From assembly GCA_002005505.1 (NCBI GenBank), contig KV908362.1, positions 58,501 to 122,500 of the forward strand: a DNA stretch of 64,000 nt. The letters are read 5' to 3'. Origin of the DNA: Botryococcus braunii (taxonomy: Eukaryota; Chlorophyta; Trebouxiophyceae). Positions within the stretch are counted from its first letter, which is position 1. Each line of letters starts with the position of its first letter. Both the position numbers and the translations under genes were made by a program. Below are positions 1-26,549 of the stretch, in pieces. Under the pieces are notes generated by a model that was not told where the DNA came from, did not search any database, and saw only the letters and a list, made by a program, of their open reading frames with translations.

Positions 1-486
1 AGATGATGATTTCTCCTGGTAAACTTCAGAAACGTGCAGAAATGGCCAGAATCAAGTGCAGTGTGCGCTCGTATAGATGTAAAACATATATGTTAACATT
101 TACGACCATGGATCATATGTGAATGAGCTCATACACATTTCTCGAGCCCCTGGATCCACGTGCCCGTGGACACGTGCAAACGCATATCTGTCTTTGACAG
201 ATAGGCGTTGGATTGAAAACAATTTGTCACCTTGGTACCACTGCAGCGCTTAAACACCACACTCCCAGGATTTTGAAACATGAAAACTGTTATGTGATAT
301 CCCTGGCTTAAGGCTGCTGCAGCACCTAAGGGCTCATGAGGGCTGGCTGGCTAGCTGCTGCAATAGCCTTAATGAAGGCTGCTATAATGTCGTTTCAATT
401 CGCGATGGCCCAAGGGACCCTTTAAAGTGAAATTGGGTGCATCCCTGACGAGGAGGAGGAAGAGGAGGAGAACTACTGTCACTCAC
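1..486. other. intron or 3' flank of the FAS1 gene; no exon recognised
   Basis: The preceding FAS1 exon ends at 487 with a good donor (CAG|GTGAGT on the minus strand), so at least one more exon should lie to the left. I looked for the expected last FAS1 segment (a G-x-V-H-x-I-D-x-V-L-x-P type block, as in the paralogue at 14494-14616) and did not find it here. The missing exon is probably beyond base 1. Confidence 0.5.
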
Positions 487-8137
<7,651 letters not shown>

Positions 8138-8600
8138 TTTAAAAGAAGACTTTTGTGGAATGATGTCCTTCTATATGGCATCCATCCCCGTAAGTGCTCC
8201 CCTGATTTGACTAGTCAGATCGGTTCGTGGGTCCAAAAAAAACAGCACTGAGATCCAGTGGCCAAAGTTGATTTGCATCCATACTCAAAAATGACCTGGG
8301 ATAGCCCTTTACAATCAGGACAACGCACTTCCCATGACGAGTTTCAGCGGGATGCTCGACAGTGGCCGTAGGATCAGACGTACATAGATTAACACGTGGG
8401 CTGTCCCTTCTCATGTACCGCCCCGCCACCTGGAGGTTGGTCCCTCGCTCGCATTTGATATTTATGCTATGTCAGACTCAATTTCATTTCATCTCATGAA
8501 TATATGTATTTTGAAGACGATGCATGACCTCGAGGGGTGAGATTTGGCTTGTGTGTCCAATAGTCTCTTACGCAATTTCACCCGTCCAAGGACAGTTGCA
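8138..8600. promoter_or_regulatory. divergent intergenic promoter region
   Basis: This 463-bp spacer separates the start codon of the minus-strand FAS1 gene (8137) from the proposed start of the plus-strand expansin-FAS1 gene (8601). Both first exons encode signal peptides, so the spacer should hold both 5' UTRs and promoters and could act bidirectionally. An AT-rich stretch (TATATGTATTTTG, about 8503-8515) lies roughly 90 bp upstream of the plus-strand ATG. I see no convincing operator or known motif. Assignment rests on gene arrangement only. Confidence 0.5.
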
Positions 8601-11600
8601 ATGGGCTCGGCAGCCACCAACCGAAGTGGTCAGTGTATTAAGAGGAAAGGATGGAGCATTTTGTTCAAAATTTCCATCCTGTGCTTTATATATTCCTCTT
8701 TATTTCCTGTATGGGCTTCCAACGGGCCGGTAACTGGCTCCGTCGGTGTTTTACAGACGACGGTAGGCGCGAGGTGCAGATATGATACATAGCAATGTAT
8801 CGATACCAATTACATGTGTACATGAATGATAACTTTTCAAGCTAGCAGAGGTTTACTTAGCTTCACCCATTGATCTGGTAGAGTTTCGTGGGGTAGGCCT
8901 GCCTAATAGTCATTAAATGTTGGATGTACCCATCAAAATTTTTCAAAGAGTTTATAGAAGTGTCTCAATATGGTGCAGAGTACAGTCGGGTCTAGCGGGA
9001 GTTGCGGGTTCGGCCTCTTACACTCGAACAGGTGGCCCAACGGGGCGCTTGCATCGATTGGCAGCACAAACCCTGTGATAGCTGGACTTCCACTTGGTGG
9101 ATGCGGGGCTTGCATCCAAATAAAGTGCACAGAAAATCAGGTATGTTCATTTCACAGAACTACCAAAACAATTAATATGAAATTCTAGCTAGGAAGAAAG
9201 TTGTTTGATCTGCTTATAGATCAAACGACAGCGTAGTGCCGTACGGAGTGAGCAACGCGTGAGCAACTGCAAACAAGCATGTTTTCCTTAAGGCAGTAGT
9301 GATGGTGCTACCAGTACTGAAATGCATTGCTGGCACTCCCGGAACGTGAGTGCTGAGCATTTTCTGGCATTCGTGAGCACAAATGGTCGAAAGAAAAAAA
9401 GCACCCGCCTTGCAGTCATTGCACATTCCAAACTCGACACTTCAAAAGGATGTGCTCAGGAAATGTTCCCACACCTCCAAGAATAATTTTCAAGTCATAT
9501 GGACAATGAAGGCTGCTCAAGCACCGGATGCAATGCATCCCGTGATGGATAGTGTGATTGGTCAGGCACCTGCGGAGCAATTAAGTAGGATACAAGCGGG
9601 CTGTGCCTGCAGGCACAGCCACCAATTTCATAGGTGGATACAACTCTTCAGAACCAACACCATGAAAGGCTAACCAGATGGTTATCCTTTCATGGTGTTG
9701 GGTTCTGAGGTGTTGTATACACTTTTGACAAGCTTTCAAACTGCCCAATTTTACATGATTCCCTCATGCTCCCATCTGCGTATGGAATTCCAACTTCCGA
9801 TTGTGCTTGCAGGGTTGCACCTCCAGCACACCCACGACGGTGACCATTGTAGATACTGGGAGTGCAAGCTCTGTCTACATACCTGCAAGTGCATTCTCAA
9901 CATTTGCAAACCCCTTCGTGGGAAACGTTAATGCAGAATTGACGCAGGTAATGGCCCCTCTAAGGTTGATGCTCGCAGGGCTCTTATTCAGTGAGTCAGC
10001 AGTACAGATGACTCATATTTAAAATTCATCGCGACAGATGCTGTACCTTGTTGTTCAACTGCCAGTAAAGATGGTTAGTATATTACTCTCCTTCACGGTT
10101 TTAGGACAAAAAGGACACATGTGAGTTTTAAGAGTTCACTGGTGTCGAGGATGCAGCTTATGTGGGAATTGCAACTTACTGGTTTTAGTTCTTGCTTATA
10201 TGATTGCATGTTTCATGCCATATGATGCATCCCATAAGCTGGGATGTCGATCAACCGTTGGGCCACGAAAGATGGTAAACGATGGTGTTCTAGAAAACTA
10301 ATATGGTGGGATGTGTTCATACAGGTTGGGTGCACACCTCCTGGGAACATTCAACTAAGGATAAGTGAATTCCGGGACAGCGCTGGCGGCTACATTAAGC
10401 TCACACCCTTTGATGTCGCAGGGACAGGAGGGGTTGCCAGCATAGCCGTGAAATCGTCTTCTGCACCGGTACCCCCCCCCCCCCTCCATCTTTCTGCGTA
10501 AATCTACCTTTGAGGATGGGCCTTTGTCAGAGATCACTTGATGAATCGATGGAGAGAAAGCGATTTTACAGCTTCAGTGCTAAGCTTCCTCCATAGTCGC
10601 ACTACAAACTATTCTTCTTTGTTGCTGCTGTCGGGGTTCAATAATTTCTCTGTAACGTTGTGACCAATGGCTTCAATATCATAACCACAGCTTCGTATAG
10701 AATAAACCTCGTTTTGTATTGACTGGGAAATTCTAGTTCGCTTGGTTCAAGCTTGTGTTAAGTTGGTAAGTTCGTACTTAAGTTCGTACAGGCTTGGCGA
10801 CGCTTTCATTGTTACAGAACTAGATACTTCGAAGTCACGTAGTCAAGCACGGTTTTGCTCATTTGAGAATGCATGTGCATCCCATGTGCAAACCTGTATT
10901 AGATTTCCAGCGTGGAGCATGCATAAACATATGATCTGGACATGCACATGTATGACACGCTGAACGTGTACAACAGGATAACGTCTTTACGAATCTTATC
11001 CAAACATATGGCGCCACATTTGAAGCCAGCAATCTTCCAAGCCTGCCTTTCGATGTTCGACTGACCAATGCAGAAGGGCAGCAAGTTGTTGGAAGGTAGG
11101 TCCCCTCAAAGCAGGTTCCTTTTAACGTTAAAAAGTTATAACTTGAGCAGAAATATTAGACATATCTGTGGAGCTGAAGGCCAATACTTGCTCTGTACGG
11201 CAGACATTTCCTTGATGCACATTGAGCTTGCGTTGAAACAGTGAGTCCCGCCAGAAGACAACACTATGCTATCGTGTATAGTGTACACTAGTGGTATACC
11301 AGTTGGCATGAGCAATCCATTGATGACGTGAAAGATAAATAGTTGCATTTTGAAGTTCTTTTGAGAGATCCACTATCATTGAGGCTCTTTCAGCTGGCCA
11401 GATGTTATGGCATAAAGTTTAAGAATTTATGTAGGCACATGTCATTTTTGACCTGAAGAATTTTGAGTCAAAACCCAAGCTCGCGAGCTTGAGGAGTCAG
11501 GCCATGGCTCCTGGCCAGAGCTCCTCCTGAGAGGAGGCACCCCTCTTCGACCTCCTTACTTCTTGGAATAAGGAGACTTCCGCACTGTGTTCCTCTTTCC

Positions 11601-14600
11601 CTTTCTTCAAACCATACAAATCATATACCTCCATGGACATGGTTGTATCCAACACAGAGAATTAGCTACCTAGCTGCCATCCCGATCTACACATTTCGTA
11701 TGGGGAGACGTTGGTGGGACAATGCGTTGTGCTTTTTTAGAATTAACGTGACTTGAAAAAGGTAAATTTCCCAGGATTACTCCCCTAGTGCAACATGCGT
11801 CAGGTCCACACGAATATCCATATCGTTAATAATCAAGAACCATATTGATTAAAAATGCGAGCGTGCCTGGAAGGAAGGTTATCCGGAAAGCTGTGCCTGA
11901 GTGTATCCTGGGCGCTGTAGTTTGTCCTTTTTCTGTTTTGGAATTGTTTTTTCTCTTGTTCTTAGATGTCATGCCTGGTGTGTCACACCTGCAATGCATC
12001 GATGTATGCAGGAACGCCATCACATCGGCCTCAACTGGGAACATTGACACAGGAGTACAATTTCAAACCTCAGGTATGGACGATTCCTTCGTAGCGAGCT
12101 TATAAGCAACAACATGCAGTCATAAAGAATACAGGTACCGCCTGCTGAGCCATATCTCGTAGTAATATCCCTTCTCCTATGTATACAGACCCTTCCAACA
12201 TCAGGTGATTGTACGTGACAGAATCCAACTGGAACTTTGCATCTGCACAAAGTTCCTTGTCATGACCCTAGCACGTGACAGGTTCTGCCTTTTTACTCTT
12301 GCATAAGGCGCACTTAACCCAACACCTGTCACACCCTGCCTTCTTTGTCTGGCAGCAAATCCCTTGTCATAGTAATTCAAGCAGTGGGTTGTTAAGTTCT
12401 ATGTACAAACGCTCTGACAGCTTGTACATCATTGACCGTGGCCAGGCTATAACTCAGGCCCCACTGCTGTGCCTTCCTCATCTCCTGCAGCAACTGTTGA
12501 AAATACCCCTGCCCCAACCTCGCCAGTCCCGACTGAACCTCCTGCCCCAACCGCCGCTCCAACCTCGAGTCCCTTGCCGGCTGCTGTACCAGCAAGTCCC
12601 GTTCCTACAGCTGCTCCAACACCTACGCCTGTACCTGTACCTGCCGTTCCCCCATTACCACCTGTCAACGTTGCTGCCCCGGCTGTGCTTCCAGGGCCTG
12701 CTGTTGGAGGCACCGCAAATGCGCCTGCCCCAAGTGCTTGTCAAACCATTGGCCAGATCCTGCAATCCAATCCGCAGGTGTCAGACTGGTACCAAGCTCT
12801 TCAGGTGTGACCATCATCATGGCATTAATAAACAGGCAAGCCTGCAACATTAGTCTGGGTTTCATCAAACCATACCCCAGGCCAGCTGGGCTCGGGTGCA
12901 CTCCGGGTTCCATGCAGGATCAAGGAACACAGGGAGCCAGCCCGCAGCTGCATCCCTTTCATTGGCGTTGAACCTTCATGCCTCCCTCTTTCTCCATTCC
13001 TGCAATATGAAAGTTTGGGAAAGACAGAGAAGGGAATGGTTCTTTTAAACTGGTTCCCATCGAGTAGTAGGAGGCGGGATCGGGTAGGGTTGCAGAGGTG
13101 GAGTCGAGGTGCAGGTGTGGGCGGCAAAAGGAAGGGATTTAGAACGTTTTTCGATTGTGAGAGCTTTTATTTGCCACAGAATGAAAGAAAAGTTGGAACG
13201 TTGGGCTGTGCGTAGAATGATAAAACGCTGTTCAAGCCTGAAGATGCCAAGTTTTTTGAAAACTTTGCCAAGATGGTCCAACCCTGTTTGTGCTCTGCTT
13301 TTTTGAAATGGTGCTTGAATGTGGTTGTGGGCCGTTACAGACCAACGGGCAAGCCACTCAGCTCAACAACCCCACCCTGCAGCTGACTATGTTTGCACCC
13401 ACAAATGCCGCGCTCAGGGCGCCTCTGAGTGCTGTTGCTGGGACGCAAAACATCAGCACAGATCTGGTATGAGCAACCTGGTTTGCTAGAAGCAGACCTG
13501 GTATATAAATATTACTTTGCTGTGGGGGTGTGCTTGCTAGCACCTGGAAGTATCAATCGTATCACCAGGAGGTGGACCATTCATGCCAGGGATTTGTCAG
13601 CCTCATCCAGCCCAAATTCTCTTAAAAATGGCTCTGCTGAGAGAACACTTTACTTGCCCCACCCCCCCCCCTCTCTCTCTCTCTCCCTCTCTCTCCCTCC
13701 CTCCCTCCCTCCCTCCCTCCCTCCCTCCCGCCCCCACCCCCCTCTCCCCCGGCCTAGCATTCATAAACAAGCACCATTGTCAGGCAAAACAGCTTGAGGT
13801 CCTTATCTCTATCAGTTTTGCAGCAGCCATAGCATTCTTTCGGCCAGCACATATGAAGAAAAAATAAACATGATGCCAGCCTTGGTTGCATGCAGGAAAA
13901 CGTAGGATCTGTGAGCAACCTTCTGAGCATCAGGCCAGGCATCCGTACTCCGATCATTGGCTACCATGTGGTTCCAGGAAACTTTCCTTCAGCTGCGCTG
14001 ACGCCAGGGGCTTCTTTCACCACCACAGATATTATTCGAGCTCCTGGACAGCCAGACATTCCATTGCGACTCAACATCTCGGCCCCAGCAACCGTACGTT
14101 TCAATATCCAACTTAGGTGTCATGGACAGCTTCATGGATAGCTTGTCGCTTTGTCAAGTGTTGATTTGACAGGAAATCTCGTGTCCCCACTGGCGAGATA
14201 TTAAGATCAGAACTAGTTACCCATTGAATCGTTTCCTTCCCAACCAGGAGCAATCTGGCTCCTGCTGCTGATACCATGGTGGCCAGGCCTACTTTTGCCC
14301 GTTCTGCAAAGGATGCCAATTTAATGATGTGGTGGACCAGTGTGGGAAACTGCCGACTTTATGTCTTGACTGCCATGGGTCCTGCACTGTTTGGCGAGTA
14401 CTCAACTCTAGCAACGGGTTACAGGATAATCAGGGGCGGAAACACATGAACAGCTTCCACGGCATTTACGTACTTACCGCTTCTTCATTGCAGGTCCAAG
14501 GCATTGGAAGCACGGCCAGGATTATACAGCCCGACTTGGCAGCTTGCGGAGGCGCATATGTTCACGTCATCGATAACGTCCTTTTGCCCTTTGAACCAAC

Positions 14601-14616
14601 AGGGCCGATTCCCTAA
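8601..14616 (+). CDS. secreted expansin-like / FAS1 chimeric protein
   Basis: Ten exons join in phase to 529 residues plus stop: 8601-8762, 8979-9140, 9813-9947, 10325-10468, 10977-11095, 12012-12073, 12446-12804, 13341-13466, 13896-14093 and 14494-14616. A long N-region and hydrophobic core (about residues 19-37, ending PVWAS) form a signal peptide. Residues about 55-153 match the expansin double-psi barrel (GSCGFG, GALASI, GGCGACIQIKC, TVTIVD). Residues about 154-260 match the expansin C-terminal domain (VGCTPPGNIQLRI, FDVAGTGGV, LPFDVRLTNAEGQ, TGVQFQ). A Pro/Ala/Thr linker follows (about 262-350), then one FAS1 domain (LTMFAPTNAAL, GYHVVPGNF, GGAYVHVIDNVLLPF). Expansins loosen cell walls without hydrolysis and FAS1 mediates matrix adhesion; a wall-anchored function is inferred. 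The HFD motif of classical expansins is absent. The start choice depends on the signal peptide; an in-frame upstream ATG exists at 8544. Confidence 0.86.
9599..9719. repeat. palindrome plus imperfect 40-bp inverted repeat
   Basis: A perfect 22-bp palindrome (GGCTGTGCCTG/CAGGCACAGCC, 9599-9620) is followed by an inverted repeat. Its arms, about 9638-9677 and 9679-9719, pair around AACCA/TGGTT with few mismatches. Both lie in intron 2 of the expansin-FAS1 gene. This may be a fold-back element; no open frame is present. Confidence 0.75.
13665..13755. repeat. CT/CCCT-rich low-complexity tract
   Basis: C runs, (CT)n and (CCCT)n sit in the expansin-FAS1 intron between the two central FAS1 exons. 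They create long Ser/Leu/Pro-only frames that are not genes. Confidence 0.9.
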
Positions 14617-16475
14617 TTCCAGCTCGTACATCCAGGGGCAGCCCCTCCCCAAGTGCTACCTCATCTTCCTGCCCGCCCCAGTGATTGCTCGCAATTGTCA
14701 GCCTTTTGCAGCCCAGTATCAGTTGCCGACCAGAACGTTGCGTGGCTGCAACAGGCCTGGGAGGAGAGAAGATGGGGGATATGATGGGAGGTGTTGTGCA
14801 GCATGGTTTTCGGAACACTGCGGAAGTGCTGCACACTGCTAGTAGTGCATGCGCATGTTCCCCCTATGAGGACGTTGCACCTGCTGCACAGAACGAATTT
14901 TTTCAACTGCCTTCTCTTGGCCACGGATGTGAAGGGCATTCAGTATGTTGGCACATCTACACTGGAGGTAGCCCTTCAAAACGGTGCCTATTTATGTACA
15001 GCTGGCTATCCAAGCTATCATCCGCATCCCCCCGCGCTGAGATTCCTGCTATTATTTCATAGTTTTCAGATTAGGTAGTGTCTAAGACCCGCAGATCATC
15101 AGGTCAAAGTGCTGAACAAAGCACAAGTGGCCCTCACACAGAAGCTCTGAGCATGCAACTGCCTGGATTAATGTCCAAGACGCTCATGTTTTGGGGTTTC
15201 TCCAAGCCTTCTGTGTGTAAGACCTATGTCTGGGCAGGGGGCATGCACATCAGTGGAGTCCATGAAACTACGCTTATGTTCCCTAGGTCTCCATATCCGG
15301 CCAGGGGATTCATCAGAAATTGTTTGTTCTACATGCTTCCAGTCAGCAACTTATCCATCTAAACAGTAAGCTTCATCTTTAATGTGCCCTGCTGCCTCAT
15401 CGCATGGCCTGAACTGCAATAGGTGGTGTAAACGGCCCATTGGGCAGCACCGCTGTAAGTGCAGGAATATTCTACGTAGCAATAGAGTTCCAAAGCGACA
15501 AAAGCAAAAGGTCTTTTTCTTCCAACAAGAGTTGTGTGAATCAAGAGCTAGTGTGATTACCGAAGCACGTTTTAAGATCATCGGGGGGCAGGTGCCATGA
15601 GAACTGTTACTGTGACTGTGACTGTGAGTAATTCTCTTGCGCATGGCATTTTGCAATACGTAGAGTCTCTCAGACATGCAGTAGAGTCTGAAGGGTGTCA
15701 GTTTGTAGATTCGCCAGCACCTGCGAGACATTGTATGACTTTGTGAAAATTGCCTGGACAGCTGTGGTCACTTCTTTGAGGACAAACTTTGTATCTGATC
15801 CTCCATACCACGATATTGTTCCAACCAAAAAATCAGAGCTATTCAAAGCCAGCCTACCGTCCAGTGTTAGGGAGAGGGAAGGAGGGAGCTGTGTGATATA
15901 CCAATAAGAATTACTTAGTGTTAAAGGATATCTGAGGGTTCTGCACGAGACTATGGACTCACCTTTCTTTGTGCTCTCTTCAGTTTCGAAACACAAGCAG
16001 CAAGTGTCGGGATTGTCGAAAAGAAGTGACTTTTTTGGGAAAAAGTATGCATAGAGCTGCTCGAATCTAGTAGAACCTAGTAACCATTTCGACCCAGAAG
16101 TCAATGATTTACCTTCGTCCAGCAATTATACAAGTTACATGTTGCAAGAAATGTTGCGTAGGTACTGACTATCAGTAGGACATGTTTATGCAGCTTAGAT
16201 CTGCGGCTGTACAAGAATCCCGGATCACACCTCCTGCATATGTCAAAAGCCTCTTGCATCCAATTTTACTAGGTTGAAAAATGTCATGTTCATTCTGAGC
16301 AAAGGCTTGGCATCTCTGCCCCCTGCGAAGAGTCTTAAATGGGAATGGACACGACAATACCAAGGAGCCGTACCGGATGGTCACTGTACCAAATTGTACA
16401 TTTATCATCCGGTGTTAACATTGTTGTCCACGTTTACAGAACACACAGAAACTTTATTCAGTAATTGGATGTGAA
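14617..16475. other. intergenic region with weak minus-strand exon candidates
   Basis: No gene was confidently recognised. On the minus strand, frames at about 16125-15968 (ending AAAG|GTGAGT, a strong donor) and about 15900-15700 (FLVGTISWYGG, KEVTTAVQAIF) have natural-looking composition and could be exons of an unknown gene. Their splice phases did not join cleanly, and I recognise no family. Confidence 0.3.
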
Positions 16476-21945
<5,470 letters not shown>

Positions 21946-23690
21946 CGGCCCCGAGCACTATCTGTGGACCGAATGGACAAGGGTGACATTATGTGGATAA
22001 AACTTGTTTTGTTGAAATGCCGTTGCGTACTGATATGGCGACAAAACAAAGTGTTCATCAAATTTGCGAACTCATGCTCGTGCTTGCAAGTCTTCAAAAT
22101 GTATTAGAATTTGGCACTTGCAGTGTGGCGGCCAGCCAAAAACCATTGCGTACTTGGATCCTGCGTTTGCTACCGTGTGGGTTTCCTGCACAGAAAGGCT
22201 CATGGATGCAGCCTTTTTGGGAATGCCTGCAGGAGTCAGCTGAAGGACTTAGCTGTCCAGTTGTCAGTTCTCCCGGACGCGCACGTGCACGTGCAGGGGA
22301 CTGACCCGTGCAATACAGGCATCCGCTTGCCTGGGACGTGACACCGATTTTATATTTTTTCAAAATATACTCTTTAAGAAGTGCGTTACTTGCAGCTGAC
22401 CCCTGTTCGATTCAGGAGGATGCCTCCGAGGAGGTTATCTCCTGCAGGGCATGCGCATGCGTCTTCTTTTGAGTACGAGTTTTAGGCTTCAGTCGTGCAG
22501 AATATGCATTGTTTGCGGAAGTTGCAATAGTACGGTTTTATTGGACGTGTGCATAAGACCTCGATTAGGTCACCAACTTGAGCAACGTGGATTTGCTTAA
22601 TACAGATTGCTAATCCAAGGAACGAACCCTAAGCTCAAAGAAAAGACGCAGGATATTCTTGCTCTTGGGGATTAGCTTGAGAATTCTTTTGACTACAGTC
22701 GATTAGGGAAGTCAGCTGTAAGTTGCTTTCTGCGGTATGTCAGCTGGCCCAGCCCCTGTTATTGGGAAACGTGTTCCAGCGCATGAATATTTTTGCAAGG
22801 GGATTATCGATCGTTGCCTGAAACTTAAACATTTTGTGGAAAGGTGTTATAGATTGCTGAAGGTGCGACTGCAAAATCTGCTGCTGGCTGACCTGGCTCG
22901 GCCGTGTGCCTGCGACAGTTTCATTCAGGCATGTTACTGATCATTCATGAATTTAGCTAATAAACAAGTTAAGGTTGCTCCCCAAGCATGTATCCATGCT
23001 ACATGGTGCGTAGCGATATATCGATATTGATAGGACAGGTTGTTCCCCAAACACGTATACATCCTACGTAGCGATATGGCTACATCTGCATGCACCATAT
23101 GGTGGTGGTTCGGGATGATCCATGTGGATCAATATGGATCGTGTACGGCCCAAGATGCTGTTAGAGTTATGCAGATGTGTGACCCTAGACCTGCAAGGTC
23201 TAAAGCCACTTCATATGCAAGGATTGACCGAGGTCTTACGCTGTCTGGACCCGAGCTTGAGAGCCACGTGGCATCAATGGATATCCACCTACTGGGGTTG
23301 GGGAGGGGGGGGGGCAAACGTCGTAGACAATGCGTGCATGCAGGTTCTACATCCGTTAACCCATTGGTGCCGATTAATGGATGGGGTTACCTTTTCCGTG
23401 ATGCATAATAATTGTCATGACCATAACTTCATTTGCTGCTCGCGAGCATATGCATATCATTCGAGTTATTTGGATTTGCGTTTTTTCTAAGTTAGACATA
23501 CCTTTCAAGTGTTCATGATCAAGTTTACGGGCATGCTCTGAAGAACTCTTGGAATACCTGTACTTAAGTGCAACCAATGGCAAGTATATTCATACAACAA
23601 AGAAAAATTGACCAACAGAATGCGTGCATCCACAAAATGCACACGTGCACGCGCACATGCATGTCCGCATCCACACACACACACACACAC

Positions 23691-23768
<78 letters not shown>

Positions 23769-23802
23769 GCGCGCGCGCACACGCGCGTGCGCACACACAC
23801 AC

Positions 23803-23868
<66 letters not shown>

Positions 23869-24224
23869 TATAGAGCCAGCCAGTAGAGAATATATTCTCT
23901 CCTCTATACAGCTTTAAAGGTTATATGTAGAGGATACTGCCGGTTCTAGCCAGGGTACGTGGGAGGTTTGCAGGTGAATCTCTATTGTAAAGACGGCCAA
24001 GTGGCAAAGATCGGTTAAGATTGATCGTTCCAACTTCAGTAAACCCCAGTAGCTGGTGTTGACAAACTCAGCAACTACGGTACTTGCGTTCCCTACTTCC
24101 ATGACGTTAGTCTTGGCCATGACTTTTGAGGACGTCAGCACACCGCAATGAGTACCTATCTCGTCACAGACTTTGCCGCATCGTCCTGGACGATTCGTCC
24201 AGTGGAATCGGAGTCCTGTTGGTC
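21946..24224. other. intergenic region, no gene recognised
   Basis: AT-moderate sequence with stops in all frames, apart from short frames lacking any family signature. A long (AC)n tract occupies 23669-23868. An imperfect TGGCTAC/GTAGCGATAT motif recurs near 23010-23080. No tRNA-like fold was noticed. Confidence 0.5.
23669..23868. repeat. (AC)n microsatellite interrupted by CG-rich block
   Basis: Two long AC blocks flank a CCCGCGCGCGCACACGCGCG-type segment (about 23767-23793). The 5' edge also has GCACGCGCAC. Threonine/histidine frames here are artefacts. Confidence 0.95.
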
Positions 24225-26299
24225 TAGAAGGAAGGAAGGAAGGAAGATTACATCCAAAGACCAGCCACTAGGGCTGAAGAGGACGGCAGTACAATGAATG
24301 ACCCATATCTTAGCCAACTAAGGTCGCACAGCACCTGGGAGAGTGAGGTAGCTCTCCAATGCTCTAGTCACAAATTTGGCAACCCCTTCAAGGTCTTCTT
24401 GCCACATAAACGTCTGTACAGATCGACTCCTTTGTTGAAAGAGATGCATAAATTGTTGCCGTACATGTTGTACAGCCGGACAAGTGAACAACAGATGATG
24501 TTCATCACCAACGAGCTCTAAGGAGCACCTCGTGCAAATCCTCTGGTCTCGAGGGATGCCTTGTTGTCTACCTTTATCAATAGGAAGGTCATGACACCCT
24601 AATGTAAATCGCATAAAGGTCCGCAATGTACAATTAGGAAGGTGGAGTTTGAGCGCACTCTTACGCCGTGGCACATGAGGCGGACGTGCGAACCACCTTT
24701 GGTATCTGCAGAATAAGGCTCTTGGGGATGCACAAGTGCGAGGGGAGATGTCCAGGTCATCCCATATCATGTCACTTTTACGGTCTAACAGATCCTTTAC
24801 CTGTGAAATGTCAATCTGCAAGGCTCTATCAAACCGCACATGGTCAGCTATATAGTATCCTAGTTTCTTAAGTTGTTGCATAAGGGTACCCGAGAACGTT
24901 TCTCGGCCTTCTACTATTGCCAACCTAATGTCATGCATGAGGACCTTGTAGTGTAATGAATCAGGTCTCATGGCCGCTATATTGTTCCAAAACCTGGCCA
25001 TACGTAAGATCCAAGTTGACCACAAAGAAAATATGTTTAATTCACAATTGATTATTTCCTCAGGGATTGTCCGACGCACCCCCAAAATCTGAGCTAGGAC
25101 CCGCTTGTGCGCATCCAATAGGGGTATACTACTAGGTTTTCCCGAAGACAATTGTCTGCCTTGAAAGCATCTGAATTCCCAGACTTCACATCCATAGGAG
25201 ATGAGGGGTGGTAGGCAAGCTAAGTACAGTTCTGTCATGAGCATCATTGACATGTTGCAACCGAGATTGCTATAAGCTCTAGTAAGGTCTTCCCATGCTA
25301 TCCAGAACCTGTGCTCGAGGTTCTTAATGCCGGCTTGAAGGCCATTCTTGGCATGAATCTGTAATCCAAGGTATTTAACCTCCTGTACCGGACCAATTCT
25401 AACCCCTGCAACCTCTAGAGAGGTAGAGGGTGTCCGAGGGTCTGGATTTACTGAAAGGTATTGCGTCTTGGCCCCATTTAGGCGCATGTCCATACTCTTA
25501 CACCATTCTTGAGTAGCATTCACCAACTCCTGTAGGTCCTCAACTGTAGGCGCGACGAGAACAAAATAGTCCGCAAAACCTAGCACTTGGATACGTATTA
25601 TATTTAAACGTGTGCCATCAGGTAGCTGAAGGCCAGCCGTGGGACAATGGTGTGCAAGATATCGGGGGAGTCCATCCGACATAATTCCAAATAGTGTAGG
25701 GCTAATGGGGCACCCTTGAGAAACACCCGCACTTGATTTAAACAACCCCCCATGTTTGCCCTCAATCTTGATCGCCAAAACTGTACTGTCTATTACAGCT
25801 TGAGTAGCATAAAGAAAATCCCCTTGGATTCCCAACTGCTCCAAAATATGCCCTAACTTAAGACGCGATACCCTGTCATAAGCTTTAGAGAGGTCCAGGA
25901 ATGCAAAATGCAGGGGAGTGATGCCCATTGCCCAATCTATGAGGTGTTGTATAACAAACAGTTGATGGGTGGTGGACATTTCAGGACGGAAGCCTGTTTG
26001 GCAATCAACACGCAAACGGTACTTCTCCAAGTAAGATACCAGACGCGAGTTCAACACGTTGGCATACAACCTCATGAGAGATTCGCCCACGGCAATGGGA
26101 CGATAATTTCCTGTGTTATACGCGTCCCCTTTCTTATATACCGGTGTCACCAAACATACATTTGACTCCGCCGGTATGGTGCGTTGTCTAAGCGCCATAG
26201 TAAAAATGTCCGCAATGACATGACTTAACAGGTTTCGTGAGTAAGGATCCCCCGGGTGTGTAAGTGGCTGAGCATACCTAAACAACTCTGTAGGGTAAC

Positions 26300-26522
26300 T
26301 GTAACCGCGCTCGAGGTCTCGTTCCGAGCAGCGGCGGTACAATCGAAGGTCAGGGCGATCGTCATTTGATATCTCGTTACCGAGCGTTACTTCAGCGGGT
26401 TGGTCTTGACGGCTCAGCAACGTGCAGATAAGAGACTTCGAAGAGACTTCAAGATCAGCGCATGTAATCATCGAATCTGCCTTTCCGTCTCCGTCTGACT
26501 CTTATTACATCCCAACATTACA
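26300..26522 (+). repeat. 5' LTR, 223 bp
   Basis: Direct repeat partner of 27437-27659, with terminal TG...CA. The target duplication GTAAC lies immediately to its left. On the minus strand it extends the interrupted LINE reading frame with unrelated residues. Confidence 0.93.
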
Positions 26523-26549
26523 TATGGTAATCAGGCACCAGCAGGGCCT

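Noticed and set aside
26301..26471. Extension of the LINE open frame into 26300-26471, and the same residues at 27437-27608
   Set aside because: These residues are translated from the antisense strand of the LTRs, not from the LINE.
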